Program-made: the position numbers and the translations under genes
Assembly: GCA_050734185.1 (NCBI GenBank)
Contig: JBOHUE010000086.1
Location: forward strand, 1-5,970
DNA from: JAFALX01 sp050734185
Lineage (GTDB): Bacteria > Chloroflexota > Dormibacteria > Aeolococcales > Aeolococcaceae
Direction of reading: 5' to 3'
DNA length: 5,970 nt
Part shown: piece after piece, positions 1 to 5,970 of the stretch
Layout of the letters: each line of letters begins with the position of its first letter
Numbering within the stretch: the first letter of the stretch is position 1
The notes under the pieces: generated by a model
Told to the model about the DNA's origin: nothing
Database searches by the model: none
What the model saw: the letters and a program-made list of their open reading frames with translations, nothing else

Positions 1-570
1 GAGCGCCGCCAGCGAGGCCGCACCGGCGGCGCCGGCGAGCGCGTCGGGTCCGCCGCGCACCAACCACGCCGCAGCGCCGCTCATCGCGAGCATCGACACG
101 CCGACCGCGAGGTCCTCGACGCTGCGACCGACGACCATGCGCAGGAGGCCGCAGGCCCACATATACGCAATCGGAAACAACAACCCCTGCACCACGGTCA
201 CCTCGCCGATGGGCACGTTGAAGCTGACCCATGACGCGATCGGGACGGCCAGCGCCGCGGCGAAGGCACGGGCGCTGCGCGGTCCGAACAGCTGGCGCGG
301 CGGGGCGAACGCAGGGACACGCGGGTCGAGGCCGGCCACCCACGGCAGGCGGCGAGCCGCGAGGCGGCTGAGCAGCCCCGCGCCGACACCGGCTGCAGCG
401 GCGCCCCCGATCACGAGCGCGGCCGCGCCGCCGTCCGTAATCCACACGGTCGGCGCCAGCCCCGCCGCCACGACGGCGACGGCGATCAGCGTGGCCCCGC
501 GCGCGTCGACAAGCATCGCGACGACCGCTGCGACGACACCGGCGAACGAGAGCAGTGGCTCGGAGATCAT
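1..570 (-). CDS. Polytopic membrane protein of unknown family, N-terminal 190 residues (3' end outside window)
   Basis: The minus strand is open from an ATG at 570-568 to the left edge, 190 codons without a stop, so the gene is partial at its C-terminus. The product is very hydrophobic and rich in Ala, Gly and Val. Likely membrane segments lie at about residues 5-20, 24-40, 47-66, 103-119, 125-145, 151-170 and from 176 on. One polar, Pro/Arg-rich loop lies at about residues 81-101 (LDPRVPAFAPPRQLFGPRSA). The start is well supported because the ATG overlaps the TGA of the preceding gene by one base (TGATG), an arrangement typical of translational reinitiation. I do not recognise the family. 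Following an antiporter-like subunit, it could be a further membrane subunit of the same complex (HyfE-, NuoK- or NuoH-like), but no diagnostic motif of those families is visible. Coding status is fairly sure; function is unknown. Confidence 0.8.
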   Translation of the reverse strand, partial: MISEPLLSFAGVVAAVVAMLVDARGATLIAVAVVAAGLAPTVWITDGGAAALVIGGAAAAGVGAGLLSRLAARRLPWVAGLDPRVPAFAPPRQLFGPRSARAFAAALAVPIASWVSFNVPIGEVTVVQGLLFPIAYMWACGLLRMVVGRSVEDLAVGVSMLAMSGAAAWLVRGGPDALAGAAGAASLAAL

Positions 571-572
571 CA
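568..572 (-). promoter_or_regulatory. TGATG stop/start overlap (translational coupling)
   Basis: Read on the minus strand, the TGA stop of the 555-codon gene (572-570) shares its last A with the ATG of the next gene (570-568). No AGGAGG-like site precedes the ATG. Ribosomes finishing the upstream gene probably restart here, which would tie production of the two membrane proteins together. The overlap is read directly; coupling is an inference from this common arrangement. Confidence 0.65.
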
Positions 573-2237
573 ACGGATCAGCACGACCGCGAGCACGCTG
601 CCCGCAGCGATGAGGGGAAGCTGCGGCTGCTGAGCGATCCAGCCGTCGACCACCGGGATGCCGCGGCGCAACGCCCGCCAGGCATGGCGCGCGGCGCGAA
701 CCCGCGACGGTGGAACCGGCGGCGGCACGTCGTCGACCGTGCCCGGCGAGGCGAGAAGTTCCAGCCCGCGAACGCGGGTGCCGGTCAGCGAGAGCGTCGC
801 GACCGCGGCGGCGCCCAGCACGAGAGCAGCGACCACGAAGTAGCCGCCTGCCCAGCCGCCGGCGGGCCCGGTGGCCGCGCTCACGCCGGCGTCGGCAAGA
901 GTCGACGGTGAGCCCAGGGCGCCGTTGAGCCAGCCCGCAAATGCGCCCGGCACGACCGCCCCGGCGACGGCGGCGACCCGCGCCGTCAAGCCCAGCGGTG
1001 CGGGCAGCCCCGCGCGCCGTTCGGAGCCGTTCCCGTGGCGAACAAGGTGTCGCGCGACCCGAACCGAAGCGGCCGCGGCAGCGACGATGGCCATGCCGAG
1101 CCCAAGCAGAAGTGGCAGTCCGACGGCGCCCAGCCCGATGGCGGCCGACAGCTCGAGCACGATCGCCGTGGCGCCAAACCCGAGTGGCAGCCCGGATGCC
1201 GCCACCACGGCGGCCGCGGCGAGCCCGCGCTCCTGAGCCGATGCGCCGGCGCGCTCCCAGACGGACGACGCGGCCGCGGCGATCTCGAGTGCGCCGACGC
1301 CGACGGCGACGGCCGTGGCGGCGATCGCAGTGGGCAGGCCCGCGAGCGCAATCACCGGCCCGGCGACGGCGAGCATCAGGCCACGCCCAGCGCTGCTCGG
1401 GACAGACGGTCGTCGCACCATGATCGCCGCGCCCGCGAGTGCGACGGCCACACCCAGAAATGCGAGCGCGACCGACCCGCCGAGCGGCTGCGCTGATCCG
1501 GCTGCCTCGCGCAGTCGCAGCAGCATCACGGCGCCGGTGGGGACGGAGGCTGTCGCCGCCCAGGTGGACGTGGCCACCGCGCCGCGCAGGGGAGCAATCG
1601 CCGGCGCGAGCAACCGAACCGTCGCGCCGAACGCCCAGGGGAGCGCCACCGCAGCGGTGACCGAGCCTGCGGGCAGCGCGCTGAAGTCCGAGGTGCCCGC
1701 CGTGGCCTGGAGATAGGCGGCGGCGGCGAGCAGGCCGAGCGCGCCGACGTGCTCGACCCCCAGCGTGAGCAGCGCGCCGCGCCGCGGCCGTTGCCCAGGC
1801 TTCGTCAGCAACCCGAATACGCCAACGTTGGCGAGCTCCACGCCGGCGAACAGCATCACGGCGTTGCCCGCCACCGCCGCCACCACACTGCCGAGGACGC
1901 AGAGCAGGATCGCGGGGGCATGCCCCGGCTCGACGAGTCGTTCGCTGAGCAGCGCGAGCAACGCCGCGGCCGCCGCCGTGATGGCAACAACCATCGCAAC
2001 ACTGTCGGCCCGAAACAGATACGGGATCCCCGGCATCGCCTGCCCGAAGGACGCAAGGATTCGTCCGCCGCCCACAACGGGTGCGGCGTCCAGCGCCAGG
2101 AGCGCCAGGGTCGAGACGATGCCGCCGATTGCCATCCAGCGCACCAACTCGCGGCGCGGCCGGGGCGCGAAGGCGGCCGCCGCAAGCGCGAGAACAAGAG
2201 GCGCAGGGGTCAGCGCGAGCGAAAGAGCGCCCGACAT
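570..2237 (-). CDS. Divergent NuoL/M/N/HyfB-like proton-translocating membrane subunit (555 aa)
   Basis: This is a complete 555-aa polytopic membrane protein with roughly 14 hydrophobic segments. Several stretches align by eye with antiporter-like subunits of complex I, Mrp antiporters and group 4 hydrogenases. These are a 'FRADSVAMVV' strand at 75-84 (family: l.vDgls.l), a helix with Glu134 in 'AGVELANVGVFGLL' (family TM5 with the essential Glu), and 'GATVRLLAPAIAPLRG' at 204-219, where the family has G..K...PfH.WL. 'VPTGAVMLLRL' at 232-242 and 'SGLPLGFGATAIVLE' at 348-362 (family aGlPp..GF..K) also match. The C-terminal tail has a basic helix (511-526) and a last membrane segment (538-554), as in NuoL and HyfB. 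The usual TM7 Lys is replaced by Arg208, and the PfH His and the discontinuous-helix Lys are absent. If functional, it would sit in the cytoplasmic membrane as part of an ion-pumping or redox complex. It starts at ATG 2237, three bases after the zinc-ribbon gene stop, with only a weak GAGG next to the start. Family assignment is moderate because the protein is Ala-rich and strongly diverged. Confidence 0.72.
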   Translation of the reverse strand: MSGALSLALTPAPLVLALAAAAFAPRPRRELVRWMAIGGIVSTLALLALDAAPVVGGGRILASFGQAMPGIPYLFRADSVAMVVAITAAAAALLALLSERLVEPGHAPAILLCVLGSVVAAVAGNAVMLFAGVELANVGVFGLLTKPGQRPRRGALLTLGVEHVGALGLLAAAAYLQATAGTSDFSALPAGSVTAAVALPWAFGATVRLLAPAIAPLRGAVATSTWAATASVPTGAVMLLRLREAAGSAQPLGGSVALAFLGVAVALAGAAIMVRRPSVPSSAGRGLMLAVAGPVIALAGLPTAIAATAVAVGVGALEIAAAASSVWERAGASAQERGLAAAAVVAASGLPLGFGATAIVLELSAAIGLGAVGLPLLLGLGMAIVAAAAASVRVARHLVRHGNGSERRAGLPAPLGLTARVAAVAGAVVPGAFAGWLNGALGSPSTLADAGVSAATGPAGGWAGGYFVVAALVLGAAAVATLSLTGTRVRGLELLASPGTVDDVPPPVPPSRVRAARHAWRALRRGIPVVDGWIAQQPQLPLIAAGSVLAVVLIR

Positions 2238-2240
2238 GCC

Positions 2241-2705
2241 TCAGCGCGCGACAGGTGGGCGCCGCATCTGCGGCGGCGACACGACCTCGGTGGCGCAGTA
2301 CGGGCAGATCGACCATCCCAGGCGCAGCGCCTTGTCACAGTTGGCGCAACGACGGGCGAACTGCGTGCGGCAGTACGGGCAGATGATGAACTGGCGCTCG
2401 ATCTCACGGCCGCAATGCGGGCACGGCCGGTTGGGCGACGCGCCGTCGACGGACGGGTCGTAGAGCTCGTACTCCAGCGCGCGCTCCTCGTCGATGGTAT
2501 GCGGCGGCCGCAGCACGAAGTACACGAGCGCGCCCATGAACGGCGGAACGAACGCCAGCACGACTGCGACGAGCAGCAGCGCCGGCGACATCGCGCGCCT
2601 GCGCGCGTCGCGGATGACGGAGAAGGCAAGCGCCAGCCAGAGGACGCCGACGTACAGAACGACGGCGAGCACGACGAACGTGAGTGCCGACACGTCCGCG
2701 ATCAC
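2241..2705 (-). CDS. Membrane-anchored double zinc-ribbon protein (154 aa)
   Basis: This small protein has two parts. Residues 8-31 and 42-65 are two membrane helices separated by a short basic loop (RDARRR, 32-37). The pattern of a helix, a basic loop and a second helix ending in GALVYFVLRP resembles the PLDc_N-type N-terminal hairpin of phospholipase D/cardiolipin synthase-like proteins. After an acidic linker (72-90) come four CxxC knuckles: C95-C98 (CPHC), C109-C112 (CPYC), C120-C123 (CANC) and C134-C137 (CPYC). This is the double zinc ribbon (DZR) pattern, expected to bind two zinc ions. The ribbon domain is probably cytosolic and may bind protein or nucleic acid; no catalytic residues are seen. 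The start is GTG 2705-2703, overlapping the valS stop by four bases (GTGA). No Shine-Dalgarno site is evident, so translation is probably coupled to valS. Homologous architectures are common as uncharacterised proteins in high-GC bacteria. The true partner is unknown. Confidence 0.88.
   Translation of the reverse strand: MIADVSALTFVVLAVVLYVGVLWLALAFSVIRDARRRAMSPALLLVAVVLAFVPPFMGALVYFVLRPPHTIDEERALEYELYDPSVDGASPNRPCPHCGREIERQFIICPYCRTQFARRCANCDKALRLGWSICPYCATEVVSPPQMRRPPVAR
2702..2705 (-). promoter_or_regulatory. GTGA start/stop overlap between valS and the zinc-ribbon gene
   Basis: On the minus strand the GTG start of the zinc-ribbon gene (2705-2703) overlaps the TGA stop of valS (2704-2702). 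The bases upstream are CAGACGCTCGAGCTTGCATC, with no purine-rich ribosome site. Translation of the small protein therefore probably depends on ribosomes leaving valS. The overlap is seen directly; the dependence is inferred. Confidence 0.65.
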
Positions 2706-5332
2706 GATGCAAGCTCGAGCGTCTGTCTCACGGTGGCCGCCTCGGCCTCGAGCTCGCCAAGTCGGCGGCGCGCGCCCTCGACGACCTCGCGCGGCGCCTG
2801 GCCGGTGAACGACTCATTGGCGAGCTGCGCGCGCGCGCGTTCAATGCTCTCGTCGAGCTGCCGCAGACGACGCTCGTCACGCGAGCGATCGGCGGGCGCG
2901 GCGGTGGTCACCACCACCTGAGCGCTCAGCGCGCCCGCGGTCACGACGTCCGGCGTCCCTCCTCCACCGTGCGCGCCCACAACCACCGCGGGCACCAGCT
3001 CGGCGAGCAGCGCAGCCGCGCGCGCCACCGGAAGCTCGCTCGTCTCGCCGTCGAGCACGACAGCGACTCGTTCGCGCCCGCGTGGGGCGCCGCGCTCCTG
3101 ACGCAGGGCGCGGATGCGCTGGACGAGATCGATCAACGATGCAACCTCGTCGCGCGCGCGGCGCGAGGACTCGTCGAGCCACGACGGCGACACCACAGGC
3201 CAATCGCGCTGTTGCAGTGTGGGCAACGCGTCGGGCAGGTGCTGCGCGCACTCCTCGGTGAGAAACGGCATGAACGGGTGCAGCAGCAGGAGGATTGTGT
3301 CCAGGGCCGTGATCGCGGTCCATGCGGCGGCGTTGCGCGACGGCTCGTCGACGTCATCACGCAGGCGCAGCTTGGCAAACTCGACGTACCAGTCGCAGTA
3401 CGCGTGCCACGTCGTGTCGTACAGACTGTTCATCGCGTCGTGAAAGCGATACGTGGTGAACGATGCGTCGACGCCATCGATCAGGTTCGCCAGCTCGGCG
3501 AGCATCCAGCGATCCTCGGCCTTCAGCTCCGCCGGCTCCGGCGTGCGCGCTGCTGCCATCACCTCCGTGCCGCCACCGAGTCTCGTGACCAGAAAGCGCG
3601 TGACGTTCCACAGCTTGTTGGCGAATCGCTGGTACGCCTCGATGCGATCGACGTCGAAGCGCACATCCTGGCTGCCGGTGCCGACCGCGGCGGCCCAGGC
3701 GCGCACGGCGTCGGCGCCGTAGCGCTCGACCATGTCCAGCGGGTCGATGACGTTGCCCTTCGACTTGCTCATGCGCGAGCCGTCGGCGGCCTGGATGATG
3801 CTGGTCATCATCACCTGGCTGAAGGGGATGGAGTCCGTGAACTTCAGTCCCGTCATGATCATTCGCGCGACCCAGAGAAAGATGATGTCGCGCCCGGTCA
3901 CGAGCACGTCGGTTGGGTAGAAGCGCTGCAGGTCTTCGGTCGGTTCCGGCCAGCCGAAGATGGCAAACGGCCACAGCGCGCTGCTGAACCACGTGTCGAG
4001 CACGTCGGGATCGTTGGTCAGCGTGGTGTCGCCACACTCGGCACACGACGACGGTACGTCGATCCATGCGAACGTGTGGCCGTTGCCGCACTGCGAGACC
4101 GGGATCGCGTGCCCCAGCCAGATCTGGCGGCTGATGCACCAGTCGCGGATGTTGCGCATCCACGACAGGTACACGTCGGTGTAGCGGCGCGGGTGAAACG
4201 CGACCTGACCGGACTCCACAACGGCGATCCCCGGCTGCGCGAGATCGTGCATCCGCACCCACCACTGCGCGCTGATCAGCGGTTCGAGCACGTGCCCGCA
4301 GCGGTCGCAATGACCGACGTCGTGCACGTAATCCTCTGTTCTCACGAGCGCGCCGGCCTCACGCAGCGCGTCTACGACCGCCGCGCGCGCCACCTCCGCC
4401 GGCATGCCATTGAACTGCGGCAGCGCGGGCACGTCCATGGTGCCGTCAGGCGCGATGACAGTGATCACGTCGAGCTTGTGTCGCCCGCCGATCTCGTAGT
4501 CGGTGGGGTCGTGCCCCGGTGTCACCTTCAGCGCACCGGTGCCGAACTCGCGCCGCACAGCGGAGTCGGCGACGATGGGGACCTGGCGCCCCGTCAGAGG
4601 TAGCGTGACGCTGCGGCCGACCAGATTCGCGTAGCGCGGATCGCCTCGCGAGACGGCGACGCCGGTGTCGCCGAGCATCGTCTCCGGCCGTACGGTGGCC
4701 ACGACGATATCGCCGCCGCCGTCGATCGGATAGCGCAGGTGATACAGCGCGTCGCGGTGTTCGCGCCACTCGATCTCCTCATCGCTGATCGCGGAGCGGT
4801 CACGCGGGCACCAGTTGACGATGCGCGGCCCGCGGTAGATCAGACCGGCGTCGAACAGCTCTTTGAACACCACGCGGATGGCGCGGATGTACGCCGGGTC
4901 GAGCGTGAACCGCGAGCGCGCCCAGTCGCACGTGTATCCAAGCCGCCGCATCTGCTCGTAGATGCGGCCCCCGTACTCCTCGTACCAGGCGTCGACGCGC
5001 TCCTGAAATGCGGGACGGCCGAGCGCCTCCTTGGTCGTACCTTCCTCCGCGAGCTGGCGCTCGATGACGTTCTGCGTCGCTATGGCGGCGTGGTCGGTCC
5101 CCGGGCACCATTCGACCTCGAACCCTGCCATGCGCTTCTGGCGGCACAGCGTGTCCTGGATGGAGAACCCGCACGCATGGCCCATGTGCAGGGCCCCCGT
5201 GATGTTTGGTGGCGGGAGTGCGATGACGTATTTGGGTCGAGGGCTGGACACGTCGGCGTGGCCGATGCCGAGTTGTTCCCAGCGCTGCCGCCAGCGCAAC
5301 TCCACGCTCGCGGGAGTGAACGTCTTGTCCAT
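2702..5332 (-). CDS. valS: Valyl-tRNA synthetase (876 aa, complete)
   Basis: Class Ia aminoacyl-tRNA synthetase of the cytosol. It activates valine with ATP, charges tRNA-Val, and edits mischarged threonine. Signatures in order: PPPNITGALHMGHA with the HIGH motif as HMGH at 49-52; CP1 editing domain with TVRPETMLGDT at 213-223 and KVTPGHDPTDY at 269-279, including the conserved Asp residues; and C342xxC345, C415 and C430xxC433, which look like zinc-binding knuckles. ISRQIW follows at 400-405, DVLDTWFSS from 443, and the KMSKS loop as RMSKS at 520-524. The helical anticodon-binding domain follows (FANKLWNVTRF around W575, DRWMLAEL around W609). The C-terminal arm at about 816-876 is a charged coiled coil with the usual 'L.N..F...AP..VV' pattern. 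Length fits the family (about 860-950). The ATG at 5332 gives the usual N-terminus (FTPASVELRWRQRWEQLG). The zinc-ribbon gene overlaps its end. Identification is essentially certain. Confidence 0.98.
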   Translation of the reverse strand: MDKTFTPASVELRWRQRWEQLGIGHADVSSPRPKYVIALPPPNITGALHMGHACGFSIQDTLCRQKRMAGFEVEWCPGTDHAAIATQNVIERQLAEEGTTKEALGRPAFQERVDAWYEEYGGRIYEQMRRLGYTCDWARSRFTLDPAYIRAIRVVFKELFDAGLIYRGPRIVNWCPRDRSAISDEEIEWREHRDALYHLRYPIDGGGDIVVATVRPETMLGDTGVAVSRGDPRYANLVGRSVTLPLTGRQVPIVADSAVRREFGTGALKVTPGHDPTDYEIGGRHKLDVITVIAPDGTMDVPALPQFNGMPAEVARAAVVDALREAGALVRTEDYVHDVGHCDRCGHVLEPLISAQWWVRMHDLAQPGIAVVESGQVAFHPRRYTDVYLSWMRNIRDWCISRQIWLGHAIPVSQCGNGHTFAWIDVPSSCAECGDTTLTNDPDVLDTWFSSALWPFAIFGWPEPTEDLQRFYPTDVLVTGRDIIFLWVARMIMTGLKFTDSIPFSQVMMTSIIQAADGSRMSKSKGNVIDPLDMVERYGADAVRAWAAAVGTGSQDVRFDVDRIEAYQRFANKLWNVTRFLVTRLGGGTEVMAAARTPEPAELKAEDRWMLAELANLIDGVDASFTTYRFHDAMNSLYDTTWHAYCDWYVEFAKLRLRDDVDEPSRNAAAWTAITALDTILLLLHPFMPFLTEECAQHLPDALPTLQQRDWPVVSPSWLDESSRRARDEVASLIDLVQRIRALRQERGAPRGRERVAVVLDGETSELPVARAAALLAELVPAVVVGAHGGGGTPDVVTAGALSAQVVVTTAAPADRSRDERRLRQLDESIERARAQLANESFTGQAPREVVEGARRRLGELEAEAATVRQTLELAS

Positions 5333-5350
5333 AGAGCGTCGAGGCCGTGG

Positions 5351-5356
5351 AGTATA
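5351..5356 (-). promoter_or_regulatory. Possible -10 element of a valS promoter
   Basis: In the 39-base gap between the upstream gene's stop (5374-5372) and the valS ATG (5332-5330), the minus strand reads TATACT, five of six matches to TATAAT. It is the only AT-rich patch in its surroundings. A start about seven bases downstream would leave a leader of only about 11-13 bases. No good -35 hexamer sits at the normal distance, and no Shine-Dalgarno-like purine run precedes the valS ATG (GGCCTCGACGCTCT). This would be a short, SD-less leader if real. The match is short, so confidence is limited. Confidence 0.35.
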
Positions 5357-5371
5357 TGGGTGCGGGCAGTT

Positions 5372-5970
5372 TCAGGCCGCGAACGCAGCAATTGTGGCGC
5401 CGGTGTCGGGGTTGCGCCACAGCGGCACAAACGGGCTGTCGACATACACAAGCTGCGGCTCGGCAGTGCCCAGGGTGACCGCCGCGTCGGTGGCGCTCGG
5501 TGCCGGGAACACCGGCGACGCAGCTGCGGTGTGGGTGAGGTCGTCGACGGCGGAGTAGTACGCGCGGCCTGCGCAGTCGAGCAGCAGCGAGACGAGCCCG
5601 CTGACTCCCATCTTCGGCTGGGAGCCTACGAGCGGGATCACGAGCGCATCGGGCCGACCGCCCGTCACCGCCCGCACATGGACGGGCGCGCCAGGCGTCG
5701 TGCCGATGAGTCCCGGCGCCACGGCGTTCGCGGCCTGCGCTGCGAACGTCTCCAATCCTTTGCTGTCCGCCGGGTCCTGTGGCTGATCAAAGCCGCCCAG
5801 CGACCGCAGCCGGGACGGGAGGCTGGGCACGGGTTGCGCCACCGAGCACGAGGCATCCTCGCGCTTCGATGTGATGTGGGTCAGGGTCACCACGAGCACC
5901 GCGACCACCGCGGCGGCCAGCGCAGCGAGCGCGGCCCAACGCCGGCGCGTCAGGCGGTGCGGCCCTGCGC
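5372..5970 (-). CDS. Membrane-anchored protein of unknown function (5' end outside window)
   Basis: The minus-strand frame is open from the right edge to the TGA at 5374-5372, giving about 199 visible residues. The first visible residues are AGPHRLTRRRW, followed by a single hydrophobic segment (WAALAALAAAVVAVLVVTL). This looks like a basic cytosolic flank plus a signal anchor. Because the basic flank lies upstream of the first in-window candidate start (GTG 5908-5906, inside the hydrophobic segment), the true start is probably beyond the window. The remainder, about 170 residues, is probably outside the cytoplasmic membrane. It is Pro/Ala/Thr-rich and contains two cysteines (in ASCS and LLDCAGRAYY) that could form a disulfide. 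It ends in a conserved-looking segment, PQLVYVDSPFVPLWRNPDTG, followed by a short hydrophobic tail. There is no lipobox and no enzyme motif I recognise. It lies 39 bases upstream of valS in the same direction and could be cotranscribed with it. Function unknown. Confidence 0.78.
   Translation of the reverse strand, partial: AGPHRLTRRRWAALAALAAAVVAVLVVTLTHITSKREDASCSVAQPVPSLPSRLRSLGGFDQPQDPADSKGLETFAAQAANAVAPGLIGTTPGAPVHVRAVTGGRPDALVIPLVGSQPKMGVSGLVSLLLDCAGRAYYSAVDDLTHTAAASPVFPAPSATDAAVTLGTAEPQLVYVDSPFVPLWRNPDTGATIAAFAA

Noticed and set aside
137..613. A 158-codon plus-strand open frame at the left edge
   Set aside because: Its composition is Ala/Thr/Pro low complexity with no motif. The opposite minus-strand frame has a coupled start and clear membrane helices.
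1749..2921. A 390-codon plus-strand open frame crossing three minus-strand genes
   Set aside because: It is antisense to the antiporter-like gene, the zinc-ribbon gene and the valS end. It is Arg-rich and motif-free, so it is a GC-driven shadow.
2684..4603. A 639-codon open frame on the plus strand, antisense to valS
   Set aside because: It lies entirely opposite the unmistakable valS and overlaps the zinc-ribbon start. Its translation is Arg/His/Gln-rich low-complexity text without domain motifs, as expected from a shadow frame in very GC-rich DNA.
5333..5400. T-box riboswitch, attenuator or intrinsic terminator before valS
   Set aside because: The gap is only 39 bases, with no T-box sequence, no stable hairpin and no run of T.
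5800..5860. Lipoprotein signal on the right-edge protein (Cys in DASCSVAQ)
   Set aside because: The cysteine lies well after the hydrophobic segment, behind charged residues (SKRED), and lacks an L-[AS]-[GA]-C lipobox.
5906..5908. GTG as the true start of the right-edge protein
   Set aside because: This start would begin inside the hydrophobic anchor and drop the basic RRRW flank, which is in frame and open to the edge. An upstream start outside the window fits better.
1..5970. tRNA, rRNA, CRISPR arrays, insertion sequences or direct repeats
   Set aside because: The window is covered by coding sequence except for a 39-base and a 3-base gap, and no repeated units, inverted terminal repeats or cloverleaf-like segments were noticed. 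Repetitive-looking GC stretches are explained by Ala/Gly/Val codons of the membrane proteins.

Overview
This 5970-base, very GC-rich (roughly 70%) window is almost wall-to-wall coding, and every credible gene is on the minus strand, so transcription runs from right to left. The GC content, GTG starts, weak Shine-Dalgarno sites and overlapping gene ends suggest a high-GC bacterium such as an actinobacterium (including deep Thermoleophilia-like lineages) or a Dormibacterota/Chloroflexota-type soil lineage. That placement is an inference, since no rRNA or clade-specific marker is present.

Layout in transcription order: (1) 5970-5372, the C-terminal part of a membrane-anchored protein of unknown function, cut by the right edge. 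(2) A 39-base gap with a possible -10 element. (3) 5332-2702, a complete valyl-tRNA synthetase (valS, 876 aa), the only gene identified with near certainty. (4) 2705-2241, a small protein with two membrane helices and a cytosolic double zinc ribbon, whose GTG start overlaps the valS stop by four bases. (5) 2237-570, a 555-aa polytopic membrane protein that looks like a strongly diverged NuoL/NuoM/NuoN/HyfB-type (complex I and group 4 hydrogenase antiporter-like) subunit. (6) 570-1, another polytopic membrane protein whose start overlaps the previous stop by one base and which runs off the left edge.

The four genes from valS leftwards are joined by 4-base overlap, 3-base gap and 1-base overlap, so they probably form one translationally coupled unit. 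ValS is a housekeeping enzyme. The interesting part is what follows it: a membrane-tethered zinc-ribbon protein and two membrane proteins, one of which keeps the antiporter-subunit fold signals but appears to have lost most of the lysines and histidines that carry protons. The rest of this cluster, left of the window, would show whether it is a divergent respiratory or hydrogenase-type complex. I saw no RNA genes, mobile elements, CRISPR arrays or convincing terminators.
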